From Romanomermis culicivorax (Eukaryota; Nematoda; Enoplea; Mermithida; Mermithidae), in NCBI GenBank assembly GCA_963922205.1, contig CAWUHX010000023.1, positions 1,612,001 through 1,676,000 on the forward strand: a DNA stretch of 64,000 nt. The letters are read 5' to 3'. The notes under the pieces were generated by a model, which saw nothing but the letters and a program-made list of their open reading frames with translations, was not told the DNA's origin and did no database searches. A program made the translations under genes and the position numbers. Positions 50,526 to 60,270 of the stretch are shown one piece after another. Position 1 is the stretch's first letter. Each line of letters starts with the position of its first letter.

Positions 50526-52343
50526 GATCAGATTTTTGTCCATTCTGGGTGAAAGGATAATTGATATCTTTATGACATTATACACAATCAGCACTTTCTC
50601 CAAGCCAATCCATGAGAAAAATTTGAATGAGCAGGCCACATAAAGTGGTTGGGAAAATGAGATAAGAAGCAGTTTGTCAATTTCCCTTGAAAACTACTAA
50701 ACTTATTCAATCCAGATTATTCCCGAATTAGAGAATTAATATGTTCAATTTTTCGTGACCAGACTATAATCAAAGGACTTCCCTAACCTACTAACATAAC
50801 CACTGTCTTCACTTGGATAGCAATTAATTTGCATAGAACACATATTTTCTATTCCATTGAAAGGCTGTGTGTCAGTACTCAGTAATATGTTATTCATTCT
50901 TTATTGATGGAACTGCATGATGGATGACCACTTTTTCTATTATTTTTCCATAAAATGTTTCTATGCATTCTATGCACTAGCACTTGTGCTCTGGAAACTT
51001 TATCCATTGTTAATTTTGTGTTACAGGGACATTTTTGGAAATACTGGTGATGGACAGTGGTGAATTTTCTATTGCTACCAGTTGCCATCAATCAAGCCTC
51101 AATGTCTGTAACATTTTCCCCAGTCAATAGGCTCCAATAATGAGAATGGTAAGCTATTGATTATTTCAATGATAACAGTTACATGCTACTAAATTAAAAA
51201 GTAACAGTGTTCTTGGCGAAAAGTTGCACCCTTCTAGTCTTATTGACAAGTTGACTGCATTGCAGCATCTTGTCTGAAGTTTGCTCCCAGGACAGATTGC
51301 AACAAGTTCTTAACATAAAGCTTTCACAACCATATGAAGAATTATAACTCAATGACTTAACATTTTAGGGAGTAGATGGGTAAAATTGTTTGGGTAGTTA
51401 ACAGCAAACTATAAGGATATCAAACAGAGCATTCATGAAGCATTTTGAAAACTGAGTGTACAGATATATTATTTTCTGCCGACTCACATGTTACATAGCA
51501 CTTTAGGCTCATGAGCAAATTTATACACTGCATTTTCAGGTTGAAGGAGCCAGTATGTCTCGCCCAGTGTAGTTTAGTTTCCATTAATTTTTTTACAATT
51601 TCTGTGATGCCAGGGATGTATTATTTTGTGTTGTTATAAATTCTGTTCTTCTTCAAGCATACTTTTTCTTATTTTGTTGTAAAAATGATTGATTATGATA
51701 AGATTAAAATTTATATGGTTGTTGAAAAAACTTCTGCTCTTTAAGTTCTATTCCAGAGTTGCATCAGTGAGTCTTACTGATTAATCAGCAATACTCACTT
51801 ATTCTTAGGATTGCATCAGCAATGTTAATTGGTCTTAAAGAATGAATCACCAATCAACAGGATTTACATTGCATGCTGCTCCTTAAGATCAAAAAACAGT
51901 CATTGAAATTTACAAAGGAAAAAATGGCAAAAGTTGCTGACTTTCAAGCATGATATTTTAGGAGCAGTTGACAGTTGCACACTTATAGTTGAATGTGGTG
52001 GTTATGAGCAGACTTGTTTTCCAAATTCATTATGAATTTTGATCACTTAATAGATATTCTCTCAGTGCCCTTTTACAGAAATGTTTAAAAAAACAACAAT
52101 TTGATTTTGGGACAATGCACAGCTGTTTTTTTATGTGTTGCATCATTTTTAAATATGTTAAATAGTAAAAGTTCTGAATAATTCTTAACAGTGGAAGCAA
52201 GCTTTTCTTCTGATCTTAGTGTGTGAAAAATCTGGGGCAGTTTTGAAAAAAATGCTGAATTGTATTTCCCCAATTTCATAGCTGATTTTTAGGACTAAAA
52301 TCAGTGACTATCATCAATGATAGCTGACATTAAGCTATATCAA

Positions 52344-52506
52344 TGTAATGAAAAGCGAATTCCATTATAATATTTTCGAAAGTTTTTAAGTATAAACAAG
52401 TGCTGTCATTAATCAAATGTTAGCTTAGATATTTTGTTCATAAAAATTAGTGTGTTGCAAAAATTAAGAAAAAGAAAGTCGTTTGACTATGCCCGTATTT
52501 ATTACA
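52344..52506 (+). repeat. 5' LTR of element 2
   Basis: TGTAATGAAAAGCGAATTCC to TTTATTACA, 163 bases. It differs from the 3' LTR at about four positions (TTTTCG/TTTTTG, ACAAG/ACATG, ATTAAG/ATAAAG, CGTATTT/CGTGTTT), so the insertion is fairly recent. Confidence 0.93.
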
Positions 52507-52508
52507 AA

Positions 52509-52521
52509 TGGGGGGCAATCG
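52509..52521 (+). promoter_or_regulatory. Primer binding site of element 2
   Basis: TGGGGGGCAATCG stands two bases after the LTR, identical to that of element 1. Its retention together with both LTRs and the leader means the element RNA could still be primed and copied in trans. Confidence 0.75.
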
Positions 52522-52736
52522 AAATATATAGTGGAAAAATTTGGTGGACATAGAATTTGATGAAATTTTTATTTTTGTGGATTTTTTTTGAATATTTCCG
52601 AATTTTACATTTATTTGGGGTCTATTTGACCAATAATACGTTTTGTGGATATTAGCTGTTACCCCAACAATTTGTGAATGTTTTTCGTTTATTATTGATG
52701 GTACTTACGAGAAGCAGTACACATACACGAAGAAAC

Positions 52737-53651
52737 ATGGATGATTTAGGAAACAAAATTGAACGTCAAAGAACTGAACTGGAGCAATTACGAATTTCTG
52801 CATTAAAACGCGGTTTGATTTCTCCAAATTTTGCGACCGCCGGTCATAACGTTGATTACAACAACTCCGTAATGGACACCATCGAACAAGTTCGGGGTTA
52901 TTTCGACGCTTGGGCAAAAGTTGCCGTTGCAGAGAGAACGAAAGTTCTTCAAGAACTTTGCGCTGCGGTAAGAGCGATCGAACCCCGTGCTAATTATTTC
53001 ATTGCTATGTTAGCCTTCGGGTTTCGTACTCGTGGCCATCATTATATGGTTGACATGGAAGTGATGTACGACCGCTTATGGGGAAGATTAATTTCGCGAG
53101 CGAACGAAACCAGCGTGCATTGGAAAAGTTACTTCACAATTGGTTTGCACGCAATTATGCCGGATTTTCTGGACGCATTTTGGGTCACTATAGCGCGCGA
53201 AGGTGAGGTTGCCGGGACTCTTTGTCTCCGCGTAAATTGCGCGGCAGCCGGAACTGCTTTGTGGCGTGCTATGAAAACAGCAGCAGATGACGTCTTCTCG
53301 TGCTTCCCGAAGCAGCGCAACAACCCTCATATTTTAGAAGCTGCTGAAGCCTTGGAGGCAGTGTGCGATATCTTGGACAACCTGCAAAACCGTTGGATCG
53401 GGAGCATCAATAGACGCTATTATGGCGCTGCCGATCTTGTTCAGAACGAGACCAAAGTTGCTCCAATTGCTGCAATGATATGTGGTGTTTATACCGCGTT
53501 ATGCCCTAACACGTCCTACCTAGGTAGCAAAGCGGGAATGCACGCCACTGGTAGAGCACCACTCATAGAAGGTTTGGCAAGCCGTTTTGTTGGCGTGGTT
53601 ACTGAAGATGTAACCGTGGCCCGAGCAGCCTTCGGGTTAGAAGGTCAATGA
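52737..53651 (+). CDS. Captured gene fused in frame to gag N-terminus; unknown protein, 304 aa
   Basis: The start is set at 52737 because MDDLG is the gag start shared with element 1; the frame is open 63 bases further upstream. Residues 1-21 (MDDLGNKIERQRTELEQLRIS) are gag. At about base 52798 similarity to element 1 stops and ~283 codons of unrelated sequence begin (ALKRGLISPNF). It ends GLEGQ. The foreign part is alanine-rich, probably all-helical, with many aromatic and arginine residues, no membrane segment, zinc knuckle, protease or polymerase motif. Its codons are GC- and CpG-rich, with five to six CpG per 60 bases at the start against zero or one in flanking DNA. I do not recognise the family. 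A structural, nucleoprotein-like viral protein is possible but unproven; a host mRNA is the alternative. The frame is intact while most coding DNA in the window is broken. Confidence 0.8.
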   Translation: MDDLGNKIERQRTELEQLRISALKRGLISPNFATAGHNVDYNNSVMDTIEQVRGYFDAWAKVAVAERTKVLQELCAAVRAIEPRANYFIAMLAFGFRTRGHHYMVDMEVMYDRLWGRLISRANETSVHWKSYFTIGLHAIMPDFLDAFWVTIAREGEVAGTLCLRVNCAAAGTALWRAMKTAADDVFSCFPKQRNNPHILEAAEALEAVCDILDNLQNRWIGSINRRYYGAADLVQNETKVAPIAAMICGVYTALCPNTSYLGSKAGMHATGRAPLIEGLASRFVGVVTEDVTVARAAFGLEGQ

Positions 53652-54000
53652 GACGAGTCAGGGTTTCGAGTTTGTCGTAAAAATGTTGTAGTAAATTCGT
53701 CGAAAATCGCTTTTTGGATTGTCAAAACAAAAATCTCATTTTTCGTTTCTGTTCGCGTTCGCAATGTTTTGATTGTAAATCAACTAGTCGTCCTCAAACA
53801 AAAGGGATAGCAGCTGTGTGTTGTCATTTTTATGCTGTGCTACATCCGAATTTTATTGATTAGCATTAGTTCCTTTTTTCTGTTTTATACTACTTAAAAT
53901 TGTTGTCCAGTTGCGATTTAGCGTAAGCTGTCGTTTCCCAGGAGCAGGCAGTGATTCAAAAGAGAGTCACTGAATCTAACTGGATAATAAAAAAAAAAAA
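53652..54000 (+). other. 3' untranslated region and poly(A) run of the captured RNA
   Basis: About 335 bases of CpG-containing non-coding sequence follow the stop and end in 12 A (53989-54000). No match to element 1 is seen here. No AATAAA lies 10-30 bases upstream of the run; the only one is formed by the run itself (GGATAATAAAAA). A small stem (AGTGATT ... AGTCACT) lies ~35 bases before it. The A run joins integrase exactly at its lysine codon (AAA ATA CAC TTC), consistent with a strand jump at oligo-A homology. Confidence 0.75.
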
Positions 54001-54632
54001 TACACTTCACATCCCCTTACCACCCTCAGACGGATGGGATGGTAGAGCGTTTTAATAGAACTTTGACGACCATCCTATCCATGTATGTCTCCACAAACCA
54101 ACGGGATTGGGATGAATTTATTCCTTATGCCCTATTCGCATATCGGACTTGTGTTCATAGCTCAACGAATTTTACACCATTTTATTTGTTATATGGGCAT
54201 GATCCCAGATTACCCCTTGACGTAGTTTTGCATCATACTGTTAGCCCATACACAGTTGATATTGATGATTTTGTTTCAGATTTCCAATCAAAAATGACAG
54301 AAGCCTGGACATTAGCCAAAGAAGCTCTAAGTAAGGCTCAAGGAAAACAAAAAGTGAACTATGACCATGAGGTAAAAACAGTTCATGAATACGAAGTAGG
54401 AGACCTCGTAATGGTTCATAAACCAGTCACAAAGGTAGGTCATTCACCAAAGTTGACCCACCAGTGGCACGGGCCTCATGAAATTGTAGGTTTGGCTCTG
54501 CCCAACATTTGGATCCAGCCTATTAATCAAAAAGATGCTAATCCTAGTTTAGTACATGTAAAAATCACTAAACCATACTCAAGAAATGCTTCCTTTAATC
54601 TCGATCCGAATTTGGATCAGGAAGCAGACTAA
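53997..54632 (+). pseudogene. Element 2 integrase C-terminal remnant
   Basis: The frame continues from K-I-H-F-T-S-P-Y-H-P-Q into DGMVERFNRTL (the catalytic Glu of the DDE triad), then the conserved FAYRTCVHSS region and a C-terminal domain with VGDLVMVHKPVTK and HQWHGPHEIVGL, ending DQEAD. Both catalytic Asp residues and the zinc finger were lost in the capture event. The frame has no stops and is very similar to element 1's 241-codon integrase part, in which the copy at 37.1-37.8 kb lacks three residues (LSK). Confidence 0.9.
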
Positions 54633-55142
54633 TTTTGCTGTGCGTAGATTAATTACTAATTTTTCAATACTAAAACAAAACTAAAAACTAACACACACAC
54701 ACACCACATGTATACAACATTTAGGTAATCTACAGTGTAAACTATGACCCAAATCTTTCTTTCTTTCTAATCAAAATTTTCTTACTGGAAATTTCAGGCG
54801 CGGAAATTTTCTCTTTTTCACGTGATTTTGATGAAAGCTGAAGTGTATTTTTTTTTTAAATTAGTTAGAAATATTTACCACATATGCTGCGCGTTAGAAT
54901 TTTTCCGTTTTTCTAAATTTTATAGTAAATTTATGACTTTGAAATTCGAACTTTGAAAATTAATTATTTTTTTTTTTATAAAAATTAATTGCCACAATTG
55001 TTTTCATTTTAGAAATTTTTAGAAATTTTGTGTTTCTAAATATTATTCATTTTTAAAATTAGTTTGACCTTTTGCTGGTAATTCATCATTTTTTTTTATA
55101 TTTTGAAATTTTCGTATGTATGTTTCTCTTTCGCTGGAGGAA

Positions 55143-55305
55143 TGTAATGAAAAGCGAATTCCATTATAATATTTTTGAAAGTTTTTAAGTATAAACATGT
55201 GCTGTCATTAATCAAATGTTAGCTTAGATATTTTGTTCATAAAAATTAGTGTGTTGCAAAAATAAAGAAAAAGAAAGTCGTTTGACTATGCCCGTGTTTA
55301 TTACA
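55143..55305 (+). repeat. 3' LTR of element 2
   Basis: Directly preceded by a short purine tract (CTGGAGGAA). It ends TTTATTACA followed by the target duplication TCAA. Confidence 0.93.
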
Positions 55306-55850
55306 TCAATATGATGCTAAAAATGAGGTGATTATGATGGGATAATGATGGACTTGCAATTGTGAGTCTGTATTGACAGTGGATTCCATGGATTCTATAG
55401 ATTTGACAAACATTCTACAGGAATGAAATGGAAGGGAGGATGTACTCCTCAATTTTACTGTATGTATTATTTCTTCTTTTCCACTCAAACATACCAGTTT
55501 AGAATGTGAGATGGGTTTCCCAGGTGTTCCAAAGTTTTCATTTTTCCCCTTTTCCAAAATTTGAACAAAAAATGTGACTCTTGCCCCCTTATTTTTTTTT
55601 ATTTCTGCTCAACTCAGGGGCTCCCAGCAGCCCATGGGGTGGCTGGCTTTTGGGGTCACCAGGTAGTTGTGATGAGTCCCAGTTGGTTATCATGGCCTAA
55701 ATAATTGGAATCTGGTAATTCCTCCAAATTCCCTTTTTTTCCCGGTCCTTGTGATGCTACCCTCTAATCCTGACCCAAACCTCCTTTATTATTTTCTTCC
55801 CTTTTATTTAATCTTGCCTTAATCACATTTAGTTTCCCCCAGGGGAGGGG

Positions 55851-56135
55851 TGTAGTATACCACACATTTAGCTAAACTGGTATTATCCATCATCTCTTAA
55901 ATTACAATGAACAAATTATGATTAAAACACACTCCTAACTGAATGGATACCTGCATTTGAAATTTTGTTTTATTGTGTGCTTTAGTATTTGCATAATAGA
56001 CTTGTTGATGTTTGGCCATAAAGGCCTGTTTAGTTTAGGCTAGGATTTTTGATGGATAATAAAGAACCTGTATATATTTTCAGTTCTCCATGACCAGCAG
56101 GAAGTTCTTTGATTATTGATCTGCCTCCCACTATT
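55851..56135 (+). repeat. LTR-like block, family B, copy 3
   Basis: Begins TGTAGTATACCACACATTTA right after CCCCCAGGGGAGGGG, a good polypurine tract. It contains GATAATAAAGAACCTG. It is the copy B counterpart of the block at 16683. Confidence 0.5.
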
Positions 56136-56639
56136 ACCCCATTTTTCATCTATCTTTCATGCAGTAATGGTGTGCAACATAAGGATGATGGATTCAATGT
56201 ATGGATTGTATATAGGTATCCAATTTCGCTGTCTTTCTTCACAAAAATTTTTCCATCCTCATAACTAATGAATCACCTCGTGATATGATATCAGATGTCT
56301 GATTTTCAACAAACTTGATATTTCTAAAGTGGGCTGGATTATGAGCTGTACCTGAGTTTTTAAATGACTATTCATCATTTTTTATTGACTAGTAAACCTT
56401 TTTCATGATTGCATCCAATTTTACTGAACCTTTGTCATGGCTTAATTCGAAAGGAACCATATTTATATTGTCATTTCAAATGAACAGGGGCAAGGGTACC
56501 AACAGAATCAAATTTTCTTAGCTTTAGAATTTGCCTCTTGACAATCCTATTTATCAAATAATTTTTAAAAACATCAGCATGAAAACTGACTATTTTCACA
56601 AAAATTTTGTAGTGTCTCAGCCCACTGATTAAGTGACTG

Positions 56640-57750
56640 ACAATTGGAGAACTGCTAGGAAAGGAGTTACACCGAGTATTGTTGATAATTTTGTATTTAA
56701 ATTAAGAGAATCTCCTGATCCTGCTGCATTTTAGGCTATTCCAAAAAAGTCTGTCAGTTCAGAAAATGCTCCAGAACCAGCTTCTATGCATCAGATGAAT
56801 GTTACTGTTATTGAAGCTCGTAGTAGGCTCACTGAACTATCTGATCATGTTGCTATATTAAATGTTTCATATAAACGGTTAGAATCTGATATTGAGTCAT
56901 GCTTATCAGCAATGAAAGAAAACAATGAGGTAGATATGTTGAAGAAAAGTAGTAGAACTAGATTTTACAATTTCCTTTTTGAAGAAAGATTTCCATGTAC
57001 TGAAAAGTAGCACATCACAGGATCTGGAAGAACTACATGCTATGACAGATCATTTGAAGAAAAATTCGATCAAGAAAAGATGTGTAGAGGAGATGAAGCT
57101 AAATTTTAATTCTTTCATCAAAGAGTATGAGCAAATGTTGAACAAGTTTGATGAAGCATGTGATGAAACATTCATAAGATGACAACTCAAAATGAGGAGG
57201 ATGGAGAAAGCTTTGAACAAAGACTCCTCACAAATTCGAAAATTTACCCATTTTCCGCATTTCTGTCCACAGATCCAATTCAAATTGGAAAATATTCCTA
57301 CTCAGATAAATTTTCAAAAAAACTTGAGTGATGGTGGTACTAAATTTGTGAGTCAATTCAGCTTTTTTCCCAAAGTAACCAAAAAAGTTGAAGATTTTTA
57401 AAGTGAAGAGCAAGTGCCTCAACCAGTCAAGAAAGAGCATAAAACTTTGTGTACCCAGTCTATGTCCTTCACCATCTCAAAGAAGTCATTGAAAGACTAA
57501 AAAAAGAGTTTAAAGTTCCATGTAAATTCAAAACTTGTCATGGAACATGCATGCCCAGAAGATTTTCTTGGGTGGCTCAGAAGGCTGGAAAGAACTGTGT
57601 CAGCTTCTAATTGGTCTGATGAGTATAAACAATGGCGTGTTCTAGATCTTACTGAAGGCAGAGCAGCCTATGTTCTTGACTCTATAGATCTAGAACCATG
57701 TTTTTTCATACTCGATCCATTTGCACTGGTACGAAGGATGCTCTAAAATT
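56640..57750 (+). pseudogene. Decayed gag-like coding region
   Basis: A coding-like stretch starts at about 56640 (TDNWRTARKGVTPSIVDNFV), with a coiled-coil-like part (IEARSRLTELSDHVAILNVS). After a frame change near 56.98 kb one reading frame continues to 57746 through several stops. Its end has PEDFLGWLRRLERTVSASNW, SDEYKQWRVLDL and EGRAAYVLDSI, the pattern of retroelement capsids. The region probably belongs to an LTR element family different from the gypsy copies above. No LTR or target duplication was recognised. Confidence 0.5.
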
Positions 57751-58800
57751 TGTTTGTATTTGTTTGTTTGACTGGAGGAACTTCAAACAACACAAAATAG
57801 AAGTATCCCATTTCAAAAAGCAATGCCTAACATTATTGATGCTCAAAATTTCACTAGGTGTACCACCAAATGGAAGTTGAGTAAGAGATCCAGTTGTAGT
57901 CTCAATCAATAAAACTTGGAAATGTGGCATAGTTCTTTGCCCTGATGAAACCAAAAATCAATTTCCCTATTGCCCAGACAATGTATTTGCTGTAAAATTA
58001 TTCGAGAATGAAAAAATTATGCTTTTTAAATCAGATCAAATTTTCCCTCATGTAGCCAAACAGTCTGAACAACATTCAGTGAGGAGGCATGAAAAAGCTG
58101 TTCAGGTTGAAGTCGAGAAAAATTTAGAAGAGTCAGCCATGAAAGATCATCAATTTTGTGTTTTTTCATTCATGTTTTAAGTCCATCAACACTGTAATCT
58201 GTCTATTTTCACCCTCCGTTTTTGAAGACAGCCAAACTTTTTGCACACGTCTTTCCAAACTATTTACTGATCCCTCGATGGCAAAAGTAATATATGGTCT
58301 TAGCCCATTGAAAGATCACATCCAATCATGGGTATCCTAACAATTTTTCAATGAATGACAATGAATTTTTGACTCCACAAATTTTATCATGGACGGCCTG
58401 AACTAGCTTTAGAGCATTCTGGTTCTATCATTGGTTTTGAACACATTATGAATTTACCCGACTGATGGAGCTTGAATCATAATTTTTTCAGTTGCTTCTG
58501 GTCTTTGCATGTTTTTGATCAAAAAACATATTTTTGACAATTATTGGTGTATGGATCGTGATATGATTGATGAAGGTCAGAAGGCAACTGCCAGCCACTG
58601 GGTTACACAAACTTTGAATCTAATGTTGTATTCTCTATTGGTTGGTAAAGTTAGTCTTTGGCTGAAGAAGTTGCAAACACTACTCAAGGTCTTGGTCGTC
58701 CATGTAGTAGAAAGTGTAAAATGGCTATTAATTATCAAAAGTCCACTCAAGTATTACACAAAGGGGATGGCAGAAGATGCTCTTTGCTTCGATGTGTCAT
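57750..58800 (+). pseudogene. Coding relic with possible 3'-5' exonuclease-like motifs
   Basis: Downstream of the gag-like part, legible phrases include VVVSINKTWKCGIVLCPD and VFAVKLFENEKIMLFKSDQI (57.87-58.06 kb; perhaps a small beta-barrel chromatin-type domain). Then come KLFTDPSMAKVIYGLS, a TPQ/HKFYHGRPELALEHS segment and WSL (58.23-58.48 kb). The order DPSM-KVI-G, RPELALEHL-like and D-WSL recalls DEDDy 3'-5' exonucleases (RNase D/EXD type), but the first exo motif is not seen and frames shift repeatedly. At 58.65-58.80 kb another frame shows a cysteine-rich PCSRKCKMAINYQKS stretch. This is tentative: the domain calls come from a few short motifs. Confidence 0.3.
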
Positions 58801-59160
58801 GGGTTGCTGCAATCGAAAATGCTATGAACATTGATCCAATGCTATTGTGGTATGAAATCATAAAGTTGCCAGATGAGCCCGAGAAGAGTCCATCATCAAA
58901 TAGCAATGATGATTTATGGAATACCATACTGGAAGTATTAGCTGACTTAAAATTAGCAGCTGATATTGATCAAGGGCCATTGGCATCAGAAGTCGTTTCT
59001 GATACCATGGATGTGGAAGAGTTACAGTTATGAAGACCATGTGCTGGAAGGAAATCAAATGGAAATGACCTACTGTCATTGAAGCCTATGTGAGCCTTCC
59101 TCAGTGCCAGACTGAATTGACCAATTTTTTTATTTTTCTACCTCTGAATTATACTACTCT
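58800..59160. other. End of coding-like relic; nothing further assignable
   Basis: The open frame 58509-59033 ends here with an acidic tail (SDTMDVEELQL). I cannot assign it. Confidence 0.3.
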
Positions 59161-59164
59161 TCTT

Positions 59165-59265
59165 GAATAAAAATCAACAAATGCAAACAAACGATTTCAC
59201 TGCCAAACTTTTCTTCAATAAAAATCAACAAATGCAAACACAAACAATTTCACTGCCAAACTTTA
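59165..59265. repeat. Two-copy tandem duplication, ~52 bp
   Basis: AATAAAAATCAACAAATGCA occurs twice, each time followed by AACA..C.ATTTCACTGCCAAACTTT. The second unit has a 4-base insertion. A 10-C homopolymer follows near 59308. Confidence 0.85.
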
Positions 59266-59269
59266 CATC

Positions 59270-60070
59270 TTCATTGCCAAAAATAATGAACAAGGAAAGC
59301 AGTAACCCCCCCCCCCCACCAGATCTATATAAAATCATCAAAAATTCAGAAGCCCTAGCATAGAAACACACCTTCCCTGAATATGCAATCTTTTATTCAA
59401 ATTATCTATTCACCAGAGTTCAATATTTTACTCATTGTGTTTGCTCAATTTTTTCTCCCTCAACCAAAATTAAAATCTTTTTCGAAAGTGATCATACTGA
59501 TGAAAAATGGATTTTCACTCATCTTCTATCAAACCATGGTACTTATGTGATAAATGTTTGTAAGTACCAACAAAAACTACGTAGATGTAAGTAGTAAGCA
59601 AGCAAGGTTCTTTCACTCTATCAAAATCAGTTCACACAAAATTGACAGCAGTAAAATGATTTCAGCTGATTGTTACATCACAGTTGCATACTTCTGTGGA
59701 CACAAAGTTGGTTATTAACTCTTGGAATAAAAGGTTTAAAAGCAGAAACAAAGATGAAGAAGCACATGCAGCGTTAGAGGAACTATCTTCCAAGAAAACT
59801 GCATTGTCAACTGCAAGAGCAAGTAAGATTGGAATATCTAGAAAATTTTGTCCAAAAGATTACTGCAAAGAACGACTGAGTGAAGCCTGAGCAAAGTAGG
59901 CAGGTGAATTGTGAACTACCATCACAGCATCCAGATTCTCAAAACTCAGCAATCAATATATTTGTGGGACACTGTTGATTCAGCAAAATTCTATGTCCCC
60001 CCAAATAATTGAAGCCCAAAATTTTCTAGAAATCAGTGATTCTAGTGATTCTAACAACAAATGTTTAAAA
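59270..60070. other. No recognisable gene
   Basis: AT-rich sequence; short frames only. Confidence 0.4.
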
Positions 60071-60071
60071 T

Positions 60072-60141
60072 AAGGTGAAGCTGGAAGTTGAACCTCGGTT
60101 ACCAGCATTCTGGGCCAATGTCCTTACCACTAGACCACCAC
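60072..60141 (-). pseudogene. tRNA-like sequence (tRNA pseudogene)
   Basis: The minus strand reads GTGGTCTAGTGGTAAGGACA, close to the start of tRNA-Glu/Gly/Asp-type genes and including an A box. It then has TTGGCCCAGAATGCTGG in the anticodon-arm position and GAGGTTCAACTTCC, a good B box. Acceptor and T-stem pairing is poor, position 33 of the anticodon loop would be C, and an AGA anticodon would not suit this tRNA body. It is therefore a decayed tRNA or a tRNA-derived part of a repeat, not a working gene. Confidence 0.5.
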
Positions 60142-60144
60142 ACA

Positions 60145-60270
60145 TTTGATTACAATTATGCATTGGCCATAGCAGTTGCAAAAAGTTTCTCACAGCCAAA
60201 TGCATATCCTGAACTTCAGTGAGATTGAACTGCCTAGAGTAACCATCTACATAGTTGTTGTGTGGGGACC
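60145..60270. repeat. Dispersed repeat adjoining the tRNA-like sequence
   Basis: Partner of 23.9-24.06 kb. In the sense of the tRNA-like sequence it lies upstream, so the arrangement is not that of an ordinary tRNA-headed SINE, where the body follows the tRNA. Confidence 0.5.

Larger units (their letters stand above)
52344..55305 (+). mobile_element. Ty3/gypsy element 2 carrying a captured gene (2.96 kb)
   Basis: The same family as element 1. It has 163-bp LTRs at 52344-52506 and 55143-55305 with about four differences, a 4-bp target duplication TCAA (52340-52343 and 55306-55309), and the family's primer binding site at 52509. From gag it keeps only the first ~21 codons, and from pol only the integrase C-terminal part (from ~54000). 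Everything between is foreign: an in-frame fused ORF, its 3' untranslated sequence and a 12-A run. It lacks protease, RT and RNase H and so depended on a relative for movement. The empty site is visible in the duplicated segment near 16.16 kb. Confidence 0.92.
50045..56402. repeat. Dispersed/duplicated segment, copy B
   Basis: Colinear with copy A at 13455-17270. Relative to copy A it has lost ~630 bases near 51.5 kb. It has gained ~200 bases at 50308-50525 and the 2.96-kb gypsy element 2 at 52344-55305. Homology on either side of element 2 resumes base for base (AGCTATATCAA before; TCAATATGATGCTAAAAATGAG after), which fixes the insertion point. Confidence 0.8.

Noticed and set aside
52674-52736. 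Upstream ATG at 52674 as the start of the captured-gene ORF
   Set aside because: The ATG at 52737 is the gag start shared with element 1; the upstream 21 codons correspond to leader sequence in the relative.
60072-60141. Functional tRNA gene
   Set aside because: Poor acceptor and T-stem pairing, C at position 33 and an anticodon that does not fit the body.
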